Source: Stenotrophomonas rhizophila
GTDB taxonomy: Bacteria; Pseudomonadota; Gammaproteobacteria; Xanthomonadales; Xanthomonadaceae
Direction: 5' to 3'
Assembly: GCF_020857975.1 (NCBI RefSeq)
Contig: NZ_JACWUO010000002.1
Span: forward strand, 124,001 to 188,000
Length of the DNA stretch: 64,000 bases
Shown here in pieces: positions 48,799-57,883 of this stretch. The notes below the pieces were generated by a model. That model was given only the letters and a program-made list of their open reading frames with translations, was not told the origin of the DNA and searched no databases. The position numbers and the translations under genes were made by a program. How positions within the stretch are numbered: the stretch's first letter is position 1; each line of letters begins with the position of its first letter.

Positions 48799-48923
48799 TG
48801 GTGCCGGCCGCTGGCCGGCTGCTCGGGATGCTGCCGACATTCTGCAGAGCCGGCCAGCGGCCGGATGCTCGGATGCTCGGATGCTGCCGATATTCTGCAG
48901 AGCCGGCCAGCGGCCGGCACTAC
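48799..48923. repeat. SMAG-like cluster with a tandem duplication
   Basis: Three copies of the GCCGGCC-x-GGCCGGC palindrome. A 39-base unit (48826-48864) recurs at 48879-48917 with one visible mismatch (gacat / gatat), a 53-base period. Between them, GGATGCTC is repeated in tandem (48863-48878). Only the last copy keeps the complete CTAC (GTAG) end. No gene lies in the 257-base psd-rraB gap. Confidence 0.85.
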
Positions 48924-48933
48924 CCCCCCCCCC

Positions 48934-48967
48934 AAAAAAAAACGCCCCGGTTTCCCGGGGCGTTTTT
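48934..48967. terminator. Bidirectional terminator with C11A9 flank
   Basis: An 8-bp stem (CGCCCCGG / CCGGGGCG) with a four-base loop is flanked by nine A and five T, so it serves both psd (+) and rraB (-). Eleven C precede the A run (48923-48933). The stem is the same as that of the terminator at 22197-22229. Confidence 0.9.
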
Positions 48968-48977
48968 CGATGGCCGC

Positions 48978-49319
48978 TCAGTCTTCGACCGGGCCGACGT
49001 CCATGCCGTCGTAGTCTTCCACCCCGTTCTGCTCGGCCAGCGCCTGCAGTTCGTGGTTGCGCGCGTCCAGCGACGCCTCGGTATGCACCTCGGCGCGCTC
49101 CACGTGCAGCACGTGGTACGGCGCTTCACCCTCTTCCAGATCCGGCTCGAACACCTCGACCAGGGTATAGCCCTGCGCGGTCAGCTTCTGGCCCAGCGCC
49201 TGCAATGGTTCGGGCGTGGTATTGACGAAGAAGTAGCCCCACAGCATCGGGCCGTTGAGGTCCCAGTCGGTGTTTTCACGGATGTTGGCGAACATCTCGT
49301 TGATCGCGGCGATATCCAT
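48978..49319 (-). CDS. RraB-family protein (regulator of ribonuclease E activity)
   Basis: A small acidic protein of 113 residues. The segment YTLVEVFEPDLEEGEAPYHVLHVERAEV and the C-terminal NGVEDYDGMDVGPVED match the RraB/DUF1260 pattern, where E. coli RraB binds RNase E and inhibits it. Much of the E. coli acidic tail is missing, so the regulatory effect is uncertain. It is a single gene, convergent with psd and sharing its terminator. Confidence 0.75.
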   Translation of the reverse strand: MDIAAINEMFANIRENTDWDLNGPMLWGYFFVNTTPEPLQALGQKLTAQGYTLVEVFEPDLEEGEAPYHVLHVERAEVHTEASLDARNHELQALAEQNGVEDYDGMDVGPVED

Positions 49320-49445
49320 CTTGATTCCTTGAGTGCGTGATCCGGGGCTGCCACGTGCAGACGCGGCGGCCGGTGATGGATGCCCTGCAGCGGGCCGGCG
49401 GCAGGCGTGATGCGCGCAGCCTACCGCGTTACCGTGAGGGTGCGG

Positions 49446-51056
49446 TTACTTTCCGCAGCCCTGCAGCTTGAGCACCTGGCCCTGCCGGAGCGCATAGGCC
49501 GGTGCCTTCAGGCCGTTGGCCCGCGCCAGCTCACGCACATCGCACTGGAACTTGTCAGCGATCGCGCCCAGGGTCTGGCCCTTGCCCACCTTGTGGCTGC
49601 GGACCGGCTTGGCCTTGGGCTTGGGCTTGGGCGCCGGGGCGGCCACCGGGGCCACCGGCGTGGCCGCCACGACGCTGGCCTGCGCCTGCGCCACCGGCAC
49701 CACGCTGCCCACCGCCACGTTGCCGGTGTAGCTGGCCACGGCGGGGCGCACGATCGCCGCATTGAGGTCGGCGGTGATCAGGGTGCGGGCCAGGTCCGCG
49801 CGCGGGCCGTTGACGCAGTAGCGGTTGTACAGCCCGGCGATGCGGGTGGTGGCATTGATCGTGGTGCCGGCCGGGATCCAGCCGTCCGCCTCGTAGCGGG
49901 GGTTGAGGTTGCGCAGCGCACGCATGTAGCCGTCACGGGTGCCGGCGCTGCCCAGGCAGATGGTCAGCTCGTAGATGGTGGTCGACTTGGCCAGGCGGAT
50001 GGTGGCTGGCTGCGCGTTGAGCTTCGGGAACTCCACGCCGTACTGCTGCGGGTGCAGGAAGATCCAGGCCGCGGCGATCACCATCGGCACGTAGTCCTTG
50101 GTTTCGCCGGGGAACTGGTTGTACACACTGTCCACCCAGAAGCTCTGGCCAGCGCTTTGCCTGAACACCCGCGCGGCGCGGCCTTCGCCGCCGTTGTAGC
50201 CGGCCAGCGACAGTTCCACGTTGCCGTTGAGCTCGCGCATGCGTTCGTTGATGTAGGTGGCACTGGCCTCGGCGGCGCTGCGCGCGTCGAAGCGGGTGTC
50301 AAAACCGGTGCCGTCCGGGCCCAGCCCGAAGCGACGACCGGTGGCCGGCATGAACTGCATCAGGCCGGCCGCGCCGGCGCGCGAGGACGCATGCACGCGG
50401 CCGTTGGACTCCTTGGCCATGATCCCGAACAGCAACGCCTCGGGCAGGCCGCGCTTTTCCCACTCCGGCCACATCACCGCACGCAGGTTCTGGTAGTTCT
50501 CGTAGGTGGTCATCAACGCCGGGCGCATATCGGTAAGCCAGCGGCGGATGCCGGCCTGCACCGCCGGGTTGTATTCGACCATGCTGTCGAAGGCATGCCG
50601 CTTGTCGTTGAGCAGGGCCGCCGCGCGCGCCGCTTCGGGTACATCTGCGGTGAGCGGGCTCACATGGTCCGGGTCGGCTTCGAGCAGGCCGCCATCGCCG
50701 GCGATCGCGTCGCCCTCGCTGTCCTGGCTGTCGGCGCGGCTCTTCAGCAGGCGCTTGTAGGTGGGCAGCAGATTGCTGACCTGGCAGCCCTTCTGGGCCA
50801 CGCAGGCGCTGATCACATCCTCCATGTCCTCCAGCGCGGCATCGCCTTCGTTCTTGCCCTTGGGGTCGGCGTTGTTGACCAGCACCAGCGCGGCGCTGTA
50901 ACGCTTCTCGGCGGCGGCCATGCGCTGCTCCAGCGCTTCGATCTTTACCCGGTCGCGGGCCGAAACCCTTTGGGCATGGGCCTCGGGCACCAACGACAGC
51001 ATCGCAGCCAGGGCCAACAGCGGCCAACCACGGACAAACAAGACAGGAACGGGCAT
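49446..51056 (-). CDS. Exported lytic transglycosylase with LysM domain (MltD-like)
   Basis: A peptidoglycan-cleaving enzyme of 536 residues. A signal peptide (LLALAAMLSLVPEAHA) is followed by a helical region, then an SLT catalytic domain with Glu216 in IMAKESNGRVHASSRAGAAG, MQFMPATGRRFGL and LSLAGYNGGEGRA. A Pro/Lys-rich linker (about 455-490) leads to one LysM repeat at the C-terminus. MltD usually has several LysM repeats and a lipobox; neither is seen, so this may be a distinct family member. ATG 51056 is preferred over a GTG nine bases upstream; neither has a good ribosome site. Confidence 0.88.
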   Translation of the reverse strand: MPVPVLFVRGWPLLALAAMLSLVPEAHAQRVSARDRVKIEALEQRMAAAEKRYSAALVLVNNADPKGKNEGDAALEDMEDVISACVAQKGCQVSNLLPTYKRLLKSRADSQDSEGDAIAGDGGLLEADPDHVSPLTADVPEAARAAALLNDKRHAFDSMVEYNPAVQAGIRRWLTDMRPALMTTYENYQNLRAVMWPEWEKRGLPEALLFGIMAKESNGRVHASSRAGAAGLMQFMPATGRRFGLGPDGTGFDTRFDARSAAEASATYINERMRELNGNVELSLAGYNGGEGRAARVFRQSAGQSFWVDSVYNQFPGETKDYVPMVIAAAWIFLHPQQYGVEFPKLNAQPATIRLAKSTTIYELTICLGSAGTRDGYMRALRNLNPRYEADGWIPAGTTINATTRIAGLYNRYCVNGPRADLARTLITADLNAAIVRPAVASYTGNVAVGSVVPVAQAQASVVAATPVAPVAAPAPKPKPKAKPVRSHKVGKGQTLGAIADKFQCDVRELARANGLKAPAYALRQGQVLKLQGCGK

Positions 51057-51191
51057 TTTTGGCACTGTGGGCGAAAGATGGGGCAGAGTAGCCGTGCCGC
51101 TTGCATCGGGGCAACCCGGGCCGCCGGCCGACAGCTGCCGACGTTTAGACTATTGCCCATTCACACAGCAACACCACACAGCGAGTTGACC

Positions 51192-52697
51192 ATGGATCCG
51201 ATCCTGCTGGGCAAAGGCATTACCGACGATATCGCAGTGACCCTGCTGCCGCGGCTGGGCAACCGCCACGGCCTGGTGGCCGGCGCCACCGGCACCGGCA
51301 AGACCGTCACCCTGATGACCCTGGCCGAGGGTTTCTCGCGGATCGGCGTGCCGGTGTTCCTGGCCGACGTGAAGGGCGACGTTTCCGGCCTGGCCGTGCC
51401 CGGCGCCGGCACCGAGGCGCTGCTGCAGCGTGCCCGCGACATCGGCGTGGCCGACTATGCCGCCGCGGCCAGCCCGACGATCTTCTGGGACCTGTACGGC
51501 AAGCTCGGCCACCCGGTGCGCACCACCGTCAGCGAGATGGGCCCGACCCTGCTGGCGCGCATCCTGGAACTCAACGATACCCAGGCCGGCGTGCTGGACA
51601 TCGTGTTCAAGCTGGCCGACGACCGCGGCCTGCTGCTGCTCGACCTGGACGACCTGCGCGCCCTGCTCGGCCTGGTCGCCGACGAGCGCAAGGACATCTC
51701 CACCGAATACGGCCTGGTCAGCGCGCAGACCGTGGCGGCGATCCAGCGTTCGCTGCTGCGCCTGGCCCAGGACGGCGGCGAAGCCTTCTTCGGCGAGCCG
51801 GCCCTGGAACTGGCCGACATCATGCGGGTCAACCACGATGGCCGCGGCGTGATCGGTATCCTGGCCGCCGACCAGCTGGTGCTCAAGCCGCGGCTGTATT
51901 CCACCTTCCTGCTGTGGCTGCTGTCGGAGCTGTTCGAGACGCTGCCCGAAGTGGGCGACCTGGACAAGCCCAAGCTGGTCTTCATCTTCGACGAGGCCCA
52001 CCTGCTGTTCGACGATGCACCGCCGGCGCTGGTGCAGCGCATCGAGCAGGTGGTGCGGCTGATCCGCTCCAAGGGCGTGGGCGTGTACTTCTGCTCGCAG
52101 TTCCCCGACGACGTGCCGGCCAACATCCTGGGCCAGCTGGGCAACCGCGTGCAGCACGCCCTGCGCGCGTTCACCCCGCGCGACCAGAAGGCGGTCAGGG
52201 TCGCCGCGGAAACCTTCGTGCCCAACCCCAAGTTGGACGTGGCCGCCACCCTGGCCAAGCTGGGCACCGGCGAGGCCCTGGTGTCCACGCTACAGGACAA
52301 GGGCATTCCCTCGGCCGTGCAGCAGACCCAGATCGCGCCACCGCGCTGCCGGATGGGCGCCATCACCGAGGCCGAACGCGCCCAGGTGCGTGCCGGCAGC
52401 CCGGTCGGCACCCGCTACGACACCGCCATCAACCGCGAATCGGCGACCGAACTGCTGGCCCAGCGCGCGCAGAAAACGGTGGAACAGGCCGACGCACCCA
52501 AGGCGCGCACCCGTGCTCAGGATGACGAACAGGAAGGCGGCTTCGGCCAGTCGATCAAGGACGCCATCTTCGGTACCAAGCGCCGCCAGGGCATGATCGA
52601 AACCATGGCCAAGCAGACCACCCGTACCGTCGGCAGCAAGCTGGGCAACCAGATCGTGCGCGGCATCCTCGGCGGCCTGTTCGGCGGCAAGCGTTGA
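51192..52697 (+). CDS. YjgR/HerA-like ATPase (DUF853)
   Basis: A P-loop ATPase of the FtsK-HerA superfamily (501 residues). Walker A is GATGTGKT (residues 31-38), Walker B is [12 protein letters not shown] (Asp267-Glu268), and the ending [22 protein letters not shown] is typical of the YjgR group. Its function is unproven; HerA relatives act as DNA translocases with nucleases, but no NurA-like partner is nearby. It diverges from the transglycosylase across 135 bases, and greB follows 34 bases downstream. Confidence 0.9.
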   Translation: MDPILLGKGITDDIAVTLLPRLGNRHGLVAGATGTGKTVTLMTLAEGFSRIGVPVFLADVKGDVSGLAVPGAGTEALLQRARDIGVADYAAAASPTIFWDLYGKLGHPVRTTVSEMGPTLLARILELNDTQAGVLDIVFKLADDRGLLLLDLDDLRALLGLVADERKDISTEYGLVSAQTVAAIQRSLLRLAQDGGEAFFGEPALELADIMRVNHDGRGVIGILAADQLVLKPRLYSTFLLWLLSELFETLPEVGDLDKPKLVFIFDEAHLLFDDAPPALVQRIEQVVRLIRSKGVGVYFCSQFPDDVPANILGQLGNRVQHALRAFTPRDQKAVRVAAETFVPNPKLDVAATLAKLGTGEALVSTLQDKGIPSAVQQTQIAPPRCRMGAITEAERAQVRAGSPVGTRYDTAINRESATELLAQRAQKTVEQADAPKARTRAQDDEQEGGFGQSIKDAIFGTKRRQGMIETMAKQTTRTVGSKLGNQIVRGILGGLFGGKR

Positions 52698-52731
52698 GCC
52701 AGGTCATCCTCGCCGCGCGGAATACGTTCTG

Positions 52732-53232
52732 ATGTCGCGTTGGCGCCCGCCGGCGGAGAAGAGCACCGCCCTGATCACCGCCCAGGGCCATGCGCGGCTG
52801 CGCGCGGAGCTGGAAGAGCTGTGGCGGGTGCGCCGCCCGGAGGTGGTCAAGGCGCTGGCCGCCGCAGCGGCCGAAGGCGACCGCTCCGAGAACGCCGAAT
52901 ACACCTACCGCAAGAAGCAGCTGGGCGAGATCGACCGCCGCGTGCGTTACCTGACCAAGCGCCTGGACGCGCTGCGCATCGTCGACCAGCCGCCGACCGA
53001 CGCGCAGGCGGTGTTCTTCGGGGCGTGGGTGGAACTGGAGAACGTGGACAGCGGCGAGGTCAGCCGCTACCGCATCGTCGGCCCGGACGAGACCGACGCG
53101 CCGACCGGCTGGATCAGCATCGACTCGCCGCTGGCGCGCGCGTTGCTGAAGAAGCGCGTGGACGACGAATTCGAGGTGGAGCTGCCCAGTGGGCGCCACG
53201 GCTTTGCGGTTCTGTCGGTGGAGTATCCGTAG
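52732..53232 (+). CDS. greB: Transcript cleavage factor GreB
   Basis: Rescues backtracked RNA polymerase by stimulating cleavage of the nascent RNA. It has 166 residues: an N-terminal coiled coil with the tip GDRSENAEY (Asp50 and Glu53) followed by [17 protein letters not shown], the GreB rather than GreA form, and an FKBP-like C-terminal domain. Its stop codon TAG is part of a GTAG palindrome that begins one base earlier. Confidence 0.96.
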   Translation: MSRWRPPAEKSTALITAQGHARLRAELEELWRVRRPEVVKALAAAAAEGDRSENAEYTYRKKQLGEIDRRVRYLTKRLDALRIVDQPPTDAQAVFFGAWVELENVDSGEVSRYRIVGPDETDAPTGWISIDSPLARALLKKRVDDEFEVELPSGRHGFAVLSVEYP

Positions 53233-53320
53233 ATCCACGCCATGCGTGGATGACGCGGCAGGCGGTCGCCGCTGCTATCGGCGTTGGACCGCAACGCATC
53301 CACGCATGGCGTGGCTCTAC
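53229..53320. repeat. Facing pair of GTAG palindromes that end two genes
   Basis: Left unit 53229-53251: GTAGATCCACG-CCATG-CGTGGAT. Right unit 53298-53320: its inverse, ATCCACG...CGTGG-CTCTAC. The TAG at 53230-53232 is the greB stop; the TAG read on the minus strand at 53319-53317 is the stop of the DUF3025 gene. The two arms could also pair with each other as one long hairpin between converging genes. Confidence 0.85.
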
Positions 53321-54141
53321 CACCGCGTGGGGGGATATACCCGGCCTTCGCGCAGCGGCCGGAAATAATCGACCTGCCGGTAAAACGCCGCGTCCTGGCG
53401 CGCATGCCAGCCGGGAATGCCCATCAACGGCAACGGCCGCAACTCCAGCGGGTCGTTGAGGATATCTCCGCCCTGGATCATCCGCGCCACGTGGGCGACC
53501 GCCTGCGCGTCATCCTCGCCCTGCACCGCCACGCTCTTGCCCACCAGCAACCGGCCAGGCAGCAGGGCCTGTTCCATCAGCGCGTGGCCGATCACCGCCA
53601 CCACCGCGATATCGCCCTGCCGCCAATGCGCGGCGCCATCCACGAACAGCGCCGCCCAGTCGTGCCGGTTCCAGGCCTGCAGCAACGCAGGGTCGCGCAC
53701 CCGCACGACCACCCCGGTTTCATCGAACTGGGTCAGCGCGGCCTGTGCGCGATTGCGCTCGCCCGGCCCCATCGCATCGATATGCAGGCATTGCCGCGCG
53801 TTCAAGGCCAGTTTGATCGCTGGATGGCGCGCCCACACCAGCGCGTTGAACAGGTCGTGCCAGTTGTCGGCACGGGTGGCGATATGGCCACGTGCGATGC
53901 GCTGTTCGTAATGCAGGCCATCGGCCAGCAGGAGGTCGTCCTGTTCGACCAGGCGCTTGCCCGGCAGCGGCAACTGCGCATCCAGCGCCGCCACGGTCGG
54001 CCAGTGGGCCGCCGTCAGCAGGGAAGCAAAGCTGGCGTACTGCGCGAACAAGGGCTGCGCGAAGCAGCCCGGGTCCACCGCCCCGCGCAGCGGCGCGACG
54101 AAACGGCGACGGGCGCCGCCACCGGCGGCCGCTGCGGTCAC
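53317..54141 (-). CDS. DUF3025 family protein
   Basis: A protein of unknown function (274 residues). The hallmark is [21 protein letters not shown] with ALNARQ, which defines DUF3025. No signal peptide or membrane helix is seen. GTG at 54141 overlaps the rimO stop as GTGA, so it is translated with rimO; the pairing may hint at a role near translation but proves nothing. The stop codon is furnished by a GTAG palindrome. Confidence 0.85.
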   Translation of the reverse strand: MTAAAAGGGARRRFVAPLRGAVDPGCFAQPLFAQYASFASLLTAAHWPTVAALDAQLPLPGKRLVEQDDLLLADGLHYEQRIARGHIATRADNWHDLFNALVWARHPAIKLALNARQCLHIDAMGPGERNRAQAALTQFDETGVVVRVRDPALLQAWNRHDWAALFVDGAAHWRQGDIAVVAVIGHALMEQALLPGRLLVGKSVAVQGEDDAQAVAHVARMIQGGDILNDPLELRPLPLMGIPGWHARQDAAFYRQVDYFRPLREGRVYPPTRW

Positions 54142-55535
54142 AGCACCTTGAGGTCGAGCCCGGCACGCACCGGCGCGGTGATGATGGCATCGCCGTACAG
54201 GTCATGGTCGTCGCTTTCGGTGATCTCCACATCGACGAACTGGCCCACCCGCAGGCGCGCCTCCTCGGCGTTCTGGATATGCACCAGGCCGTCGATTTCC
54301 GGCGCATCGGCCTTGGAGCGGGCCACCGCGATGCCGTCTTCGATCGCATCGACCAGGCATTGCTGCACGGTGCCGATCCTGGCTTCCAGGCGCGCGGCGG
54401 AAATCTCGGCCTGGCGCGCCATGAAGCGGGCCAGGCGCTCCTGCTTCACTTCTTCGGGCACCGCATCGGGCAGGTCGTTGGCGGTCGCGCCGGTGACCGG
54501 CGAATAGGCGAACGCACCGACGCGGTCCAGCTGCGCCTCATCCAGGAAGCCCAGCAGTTCCTCGAACTCGGCCTCGGTCTCGCCGGGGAAGCCGACGATG
54601 AAGGTCGAACGCACGGTGATGTCCGGGCAGATCTGGCGCCAGCGCTGTACGCGTTCCAGGGTCTTGTCGACCGCGCCGGGGCGCTTCATCAGCTTGAGGA
54701 TGCGCGGGCTGGCGTGCTGGAACGGAATGTCCAGGTACGGCAGGATCCGGTTTTCGGCCATCAACGGCACGATCTCGTCCACGTGCGGGTACGGGTACAC
54801 GTAGTGCATGCGGGTCCAGGCATCCAGCTCGGACAGGCCTTCGCACAGCGCCTTGAGCCGGGTCTGGTAAGCCTTGTCGCGCCACATGCGCTCGGCGTAC
54901 TTGACGTCCACGCCATAGGCCGAGGTGTCCTGGGACACCACCAGCAGTTCCTTCACCCCGCCGCGCACCAGCCGCTCGGCTTCGCGCAGCACTTCATCGA
55001 CCGGGCGCGAGACCAGCTTGCCGCGCATCGAGGGAATGATGCAGAAGCTGCACTTGTGGTTGCAGCCTTCGGAAATCTTCAGGTAGGCGTAATGGCGCGG
55101 GGTCAGCTTGATGCCGACATCGCCCTCAAATTCGCCGAAACCGAGGCTTCGGCGGGGCACCAGGTCCACGAACGGATCGTGCCTGGGCGGCAGCGCGGCA
55201 TGCACGGCCTCCATCACGCTCTGGTAGTCCTGCGGGCCGGACACCGCCAGCACGTTCGGGTAGGCCTGGCGGATCTGCTCGGGGCGCTTGCCCAGGCAAC
55301 CGGTGACGATCACCTTGCCGTTGGCGTTCATCGCCTCGCCGATCGCATCCAGCGATTCGGTCACCGCCGAATCGATGAAGCCGCAGGTGTTGACCACCAC
55401 CACGTCGGCCGCATCATAGGACGGCACGATGTCATAGCCCTCCGAGCGCAGCTGGGTAAGGATGCGCTCGGAATCGACCAGGGCCTTCGGGCAGCCAAGG
55501 CTGACGAAGCCGACTTTGGGGTTCAACTGGGACAT
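54138..55535 (-). CDS. rimO: Ribosomal protein uS12 methylthiotransferase
   Basis: A radical-SAM enzyme that adds a methylthio group to the conserved Asp of ribosomal protein S12. It has 465 residues: an N-terminal domain with Cys15, Cys51 and Cys80 for the auxiliary 4Fe-4S cluster, the radical-SAM motif Cys158/162/165 in CNHKCSFC and a C-terminal TRAM domain (from about 395). The lack of a MiaB-type sequence and the segment [14 protein letters not shown] [10 protein letters not shown] favour RimO. Confidence 0.95.
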   Translation of the reverse strand: MSQLNPKVGFVSLGCPKALVDSERILTQLRSEGYDIVPSYDAADVVVVNTCGFIDSAVTESLDAIGEAMNANGKVIVTGCLGKRPEQIRQAYPNVLAVSGPQDYQSVMEAVHAALPPRHDPFVDLVPRRSLGFGEFEGDVGIKLTPRHYAYLKISEGCNHKCSFCIIPSMRGKLVSRPVDEVLREAERLVRGGVKELLVVSQDTSAYGVDVKYAERMWRDKAYQTRLKALCEGLSELDAWTRMHYVYPYPHVDEIVPLMAENRILPYLDIPFQHASPRILKLMKRPGAVDKTLERVQRWRQICPDITVRSTFIVGFPGETEAEFEELLGFLDEAQLDRVGAFAYSPVTGATANDLPDAVPEEVKQERLARFMARQAEISAARLEARIGTVQQCLVDAIEDGIAVARSKADAPEIDGLVHIQNAEEARLRVGQFVDVEITESDDHDLYGDAIITAPVRAGLDLKVL

Positions 55536-55736
55536 GGATCAGGACTCTGGGGGCCTGGGCCCACACCGGAATGGCATGGGGACCTGGGGCCGGAAACGGC
55601 GGCAAGTATACCGGCGTTGCCGGCCCGGCCCTGAACCCGTGCATGGCGGCGGGGTCGGATCGGGCACGGCCACTGACATCCTGCTAACCCATTGGCGCCC
55701 GATAATGAACGCCTGAACCAATGGGAGTTCCGCATC

Positions 55737-56408
55737 ATGGGTGAATGGGTCACGCTCGATACGCATCACGGTCCGGTCCGCGCCTGGCAGGCCGAACCGG
55801 CCGGCAAGCCCCGTGGCGGGCTGGTGGTCATCCAGGAAATTTTCGGCGCCAACGCGCACATCCGCGAGGTGGCCGAAGGCTTTGCGGCCCAGGGCTATGC
55901 GGTGCTGGCACCGTCGTTCTTCGACCTGGTCGACGGCCCCGAGGCCGACCCCGATGCCCTGGCCTACGATGCCGACGGGGTGAAGCAGGGGCTGGAGCAC
56001 GTCAACGCGCTGGGCGTGGAGAAGGCGCTGGAGATCGTCCGCGCCGCCGCCTCGCGGCTGGCCCCGGCCGGCAAGGTCGGCACCGTGGGCTATTGCTGGG
56101 GCGGCAGCATCGCCCTGCTTGCGGCGCTGCGCCTGGGCCTGCCGTCGGTGAGCTACTACGGGGCACGCAACGTGCAGTTCCTCGATGAACCGGCCAAGGC
56201 GCCGGTGCTGTTCCACTTCGGCGCGAAGGACAAGAGCATCCCGCCCGAGGCGATCGCCGCCCACCGCGAGAAGCTGCCGCAGATGGCCACCTTCGTCTAC
56301 CCGGCCGATCACGCCTTCAACCGCAGCGTCGGACATGGGTATGATCCAGACAGCGCCGCCCTGGCGCTGGAACGCACCCTGGTCTTCTTTGCGGAGCATC
56401 TTGGATGA
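55737..56408 (+). CDS. Dienelactone hydrolase family protein
   Basis: An alpha/beta hydrolase of 223 residues with the dienelactone hydrolase triad: Cys120 (GYCWGG), Asp in GAKDKSIP (near 173) and His in PADHAFNR (near 202); Glu34 in IQEIFG is the residue that holds the Cys. The natural substrate is unknown; no other aromatic-degradation gene is close. ATG at 55737 has GGGAG nine bases upstream. It overlaps the HIT gene by four bases (ATGA). Confidence 0.92.
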   Translation: MGEWVTLDTHHGPVRAWQAEPAGKPRGGLVVIQEIFGANAHIREVAEGFAAQGYAVLAPSFFDLVDGPEADPDALAYDADGVKQGLEHVNALGVEKALEIVRAAASRLAPAGKVGTVGYCWGGSIALLAALRLGLPSVSYYGARNVQFLDEPAKAPVLFHFGAKDKSIPPEAIAAHREKLPQMATFVYPADHAFNRSVGHGYDPDSAALALERTLVFFAEHLG

Positions 56409-56827
56409 GCGAGTTCGAACTGGATTCACGTCTGGCCAATGACAGCGTACTGGTTGTCGAAGGTCCGCTGTCGCAAGTGCGGTTGATGAACGACGAACGT
56501 TACCCGTGGCTGATCCTGGTGCCCCGCGTGGCCGGGGTCACCGAATGGATCGAGCTCGATGGCGATCAGCAGGACAAGCTGCGCACCGAATTGAACCGGG
56601 CCTGCAAGGCGCTCAAGGGCACCGATGGGGTGGAGAAGATCAATATCGGCGCGCTGGGCAATATCGTGCGGCAGCTGCATTTCCACGTGATCGGCCGCCA
56701 TGTGGGCGATCCGGCCTGGCCGGGCCCGGTATGGGGCCAGGGCCAGGCCCACCGCTACGACCCCGACGTGCTGGCGCAACGTGTCGCGCTGTGGAAGGAA
56801 CGGCTAGGATATTCGCCCCAGCCCTAG
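56405..56827 (+). CDS. HIT-family protein
   Basis: A predicted nucleotide hydrolase or transferase of 140 residues with the histidine-triad segment QLHFHVIGRH near residue 91, where the third His of HxHxH is replaced by a later one; the same form occurs in many proteobacterial Ap4A hydrolase-like proteins. It is coupled by overlap to the dienelactone hydrolase and followed 16 bases later by a small membrane protein. Confidence 0.85.
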   Translation: MSEFELDSRLANDSVLVVEGPLSQVRLMNDERYPWLILVPRVAGVTEWIELDGDQQDKLRTELNRACKALKGTDGVEKINIGALGNIVRQLHFHVIGRHVGDPAWPGPVWGQGQAHRYDPDVLAQRVALWKERLGYSPQP

Positions 56828-56842
56828 CGGACCCTGCCCCTG

Positions 56843-57007
56843 ATGCGCTCCAACCTTATCGCCGCCATCGTCCTGATCCTCGTCGGCCTGTTCCTGCTGG
56901 CCAGCAACCTGGGCTGGACCAACATGAACATGGGAAAGCTGATCCTCACCTGGTGGCCGGTGATCCTGGTGGCAGTGGGCATCGGGCTGTTGTTCGGCCG
57001 CAAGTAG
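56843..57007 (+). CDS. Small membrane protein, LiaI/LiaF-like transmembrane region
   Basis: A protein of 54 residues with two hydrophobic segments: LIAAIVLILVGLFLLASNLG and, after a short TNMNMGKLIL turn, TWWPVILVAVGIGLLFGRK. This matches the LiaI-LiaF-like/DUF5668 membrane module, where the WWPxxLIxxG segment is diagnostic. Its role is unknown; in Firmicutes LiaF belongs to envelope-stress sensing. The stop TAG is the TAG of a GTAG palindrome. Confidence 0.7.
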   Translation: MRSNLIAAIVLILVGLFLLASNLGWTNMNMGKLILTWWPVILVAVGIGLLFGRK

Positions 57008-57048
57008 TGCCGGCCGCCGGCCGGCAGCCAGGCCGGCTGCAGATGTAG
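57004..57048. repeat. SMAG-like repeat at the end of the small membrane gene
   Basis: GTAGTGCCGGCC followed by GCCGGCCGGC and a second half-unit, GCCAGGCCGGCTGC, ending ATGTAG. The first TAG is the stop codon of the 54-codon gene. Confidence 0.8.
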
Positions 57049-57079
57049 AAAAAGCGCGGATCGCTCCGCGCTTTTTTTT
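57049..57079. terminator. Bidirectional terminator
   Basis: An 8-bp stem AGCGCGGA / TCCGCGCT with a four-base loop, flanked by A and T runs (up to eight T). It lies between the small membrane gene (+) and dcd (-) and serves both. Confidence 0.88.
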
Positions 57080-57083
57080 AACT

Positions 57084-57131
57084 GCTGCCGGCCAGCGACC
57101 GGCACTACCCCGGCCAGGGCCGGCGCTACCC
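57084..57131. repeat. Two SMAG-like palindromes before dcd
   Basis: GCTGCCGGCCAGCGACCGGC + ACTAC (57084-57108), then CCCCGGCCAGGGCCGGCGCTACC (57109-57131, minus-strand GGTAGCG form). Both are oriented with GTAG on the minus strand, opposite to the copy at 57004. Confidence 0.8.
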
Positions 57132-57163
57132 GGGGCGTGGGCCGACGCTGCCCGGACGGTGGA

Positions 57164-57736
57164 TCAGGTACGCGGCAGGGTGACGCCGGTCTGGCCCTGG
57201 TACTTGCCGCCGCGGTCGCGGTAGGAGGTTTCGCAGATGTCGTCCTTGTCGGCCTGGAAGAACAGCATCTGCGCCACGCCCTCATTGGCGTAGATGCGCG
57301 CCGGCAACGGCGTGGTGTTGCTGAATTCCAGGGTGACGTGGCCTTCCCACTCCGGCTCCAGCGGGGTCACGTTGACGATGATCCCGCAGCGCGCGTAGGT
57401 GCTCTTGCCCAGGCACACCACCAGGGTGTCGCGCGGAATGCGGAAGTACTCCACGGTACGCGCCAGCGCGAAGCTGTTGGGCGGGATGATGCACTCATCG
57501 CCGACGATATCCACGAAGCTGCCCGGGTCGAAATGCTTGGGATCGACGATGGTGGAATTGATGTTGGTGAACACCTTGAACTCGCGCGAGCAACGCACGT
57601 CGTAGCCATAGCTGGAGGTGCCGTAGCTGACGATGCGCTGGCCGTTGGCCTGCTTGACCTGGCCGGCTTCGAACGGCTCGATCATGGCCTGCTGTTCGGC
57701 CATCTGACGGATCCAGCGGTCACTCTTGATGCTCAT
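57164..57736 (-). CDS. dcd: dCTP deaminase
   Basis: Deaminates dCTP to dUTP for dTTP synthesis. It has 190 residues with the trimer core segments [33 protein letters not shown] and [23 protein letters not shown] at 57736 has AGGA six bases upstream. It lies downstream of the Mrp-type gene on the same strand, with a strong hairpin between them. Confidence 0.96.
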   Translation of the reverse strand: MSIKSDRWIRQMAEQQAMIEPFEAGQVKQANGQRIVSYGTSSYGYDVRCSREFKVFTNINSTIVDPKHFDPGSFVDIVGDECIIPPNSFALARTVEYFRIPRDTLVVCLGKSTYARCGIIVNVTPLEPEWEGHVTLEFSNTTPLPARIYANEGVAQMLFFQADKDDICETSYRDRGGKYQGQTGVTLPRT

Positions 57737-57835
57737 GCTCAGTCCTGGGGGATGCAAGGGGTCGGGGGCGCCCGGGGCACGATTCTAGCAGCCACCCGGG
57801 CCCTGGCCAGCGGCCGGCCGGTGCCCGATACGCAA

Positions 57836-57858
57836 CAGGCCCGGCAATGCCGGGCCTG
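57836..57858 (-). terminator. Hairpin after mrp
   Basis: A perfect 10-bp stem CAGGCCCGGC / GCCGGGCCTG with a three-base loop, 26 bases past the mrp stop. Only a short TTGCG follows, so termination may be partial and dcd may be reached by read-through. Confidence 0.5.
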
Positions 57859-57883
57859 CTGGAGGGCACTGCGGCAGGCCAGC

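Noticed and set aside
51192..52697. HerA-NurA type antiphage or DNA-repair system
   Set aside because: The ATPase belongs to the YjgR/DUF853 group and no nuclease or Sir2 partner lies nearby; the neighbours are greB and a cell-wall enzyme.
53229..53320. Integration site or transposon ends
   Set aside because: The inverted units flank only 46 bases and no recombinase or transposase; they fit the short GTAG palindrome class better.
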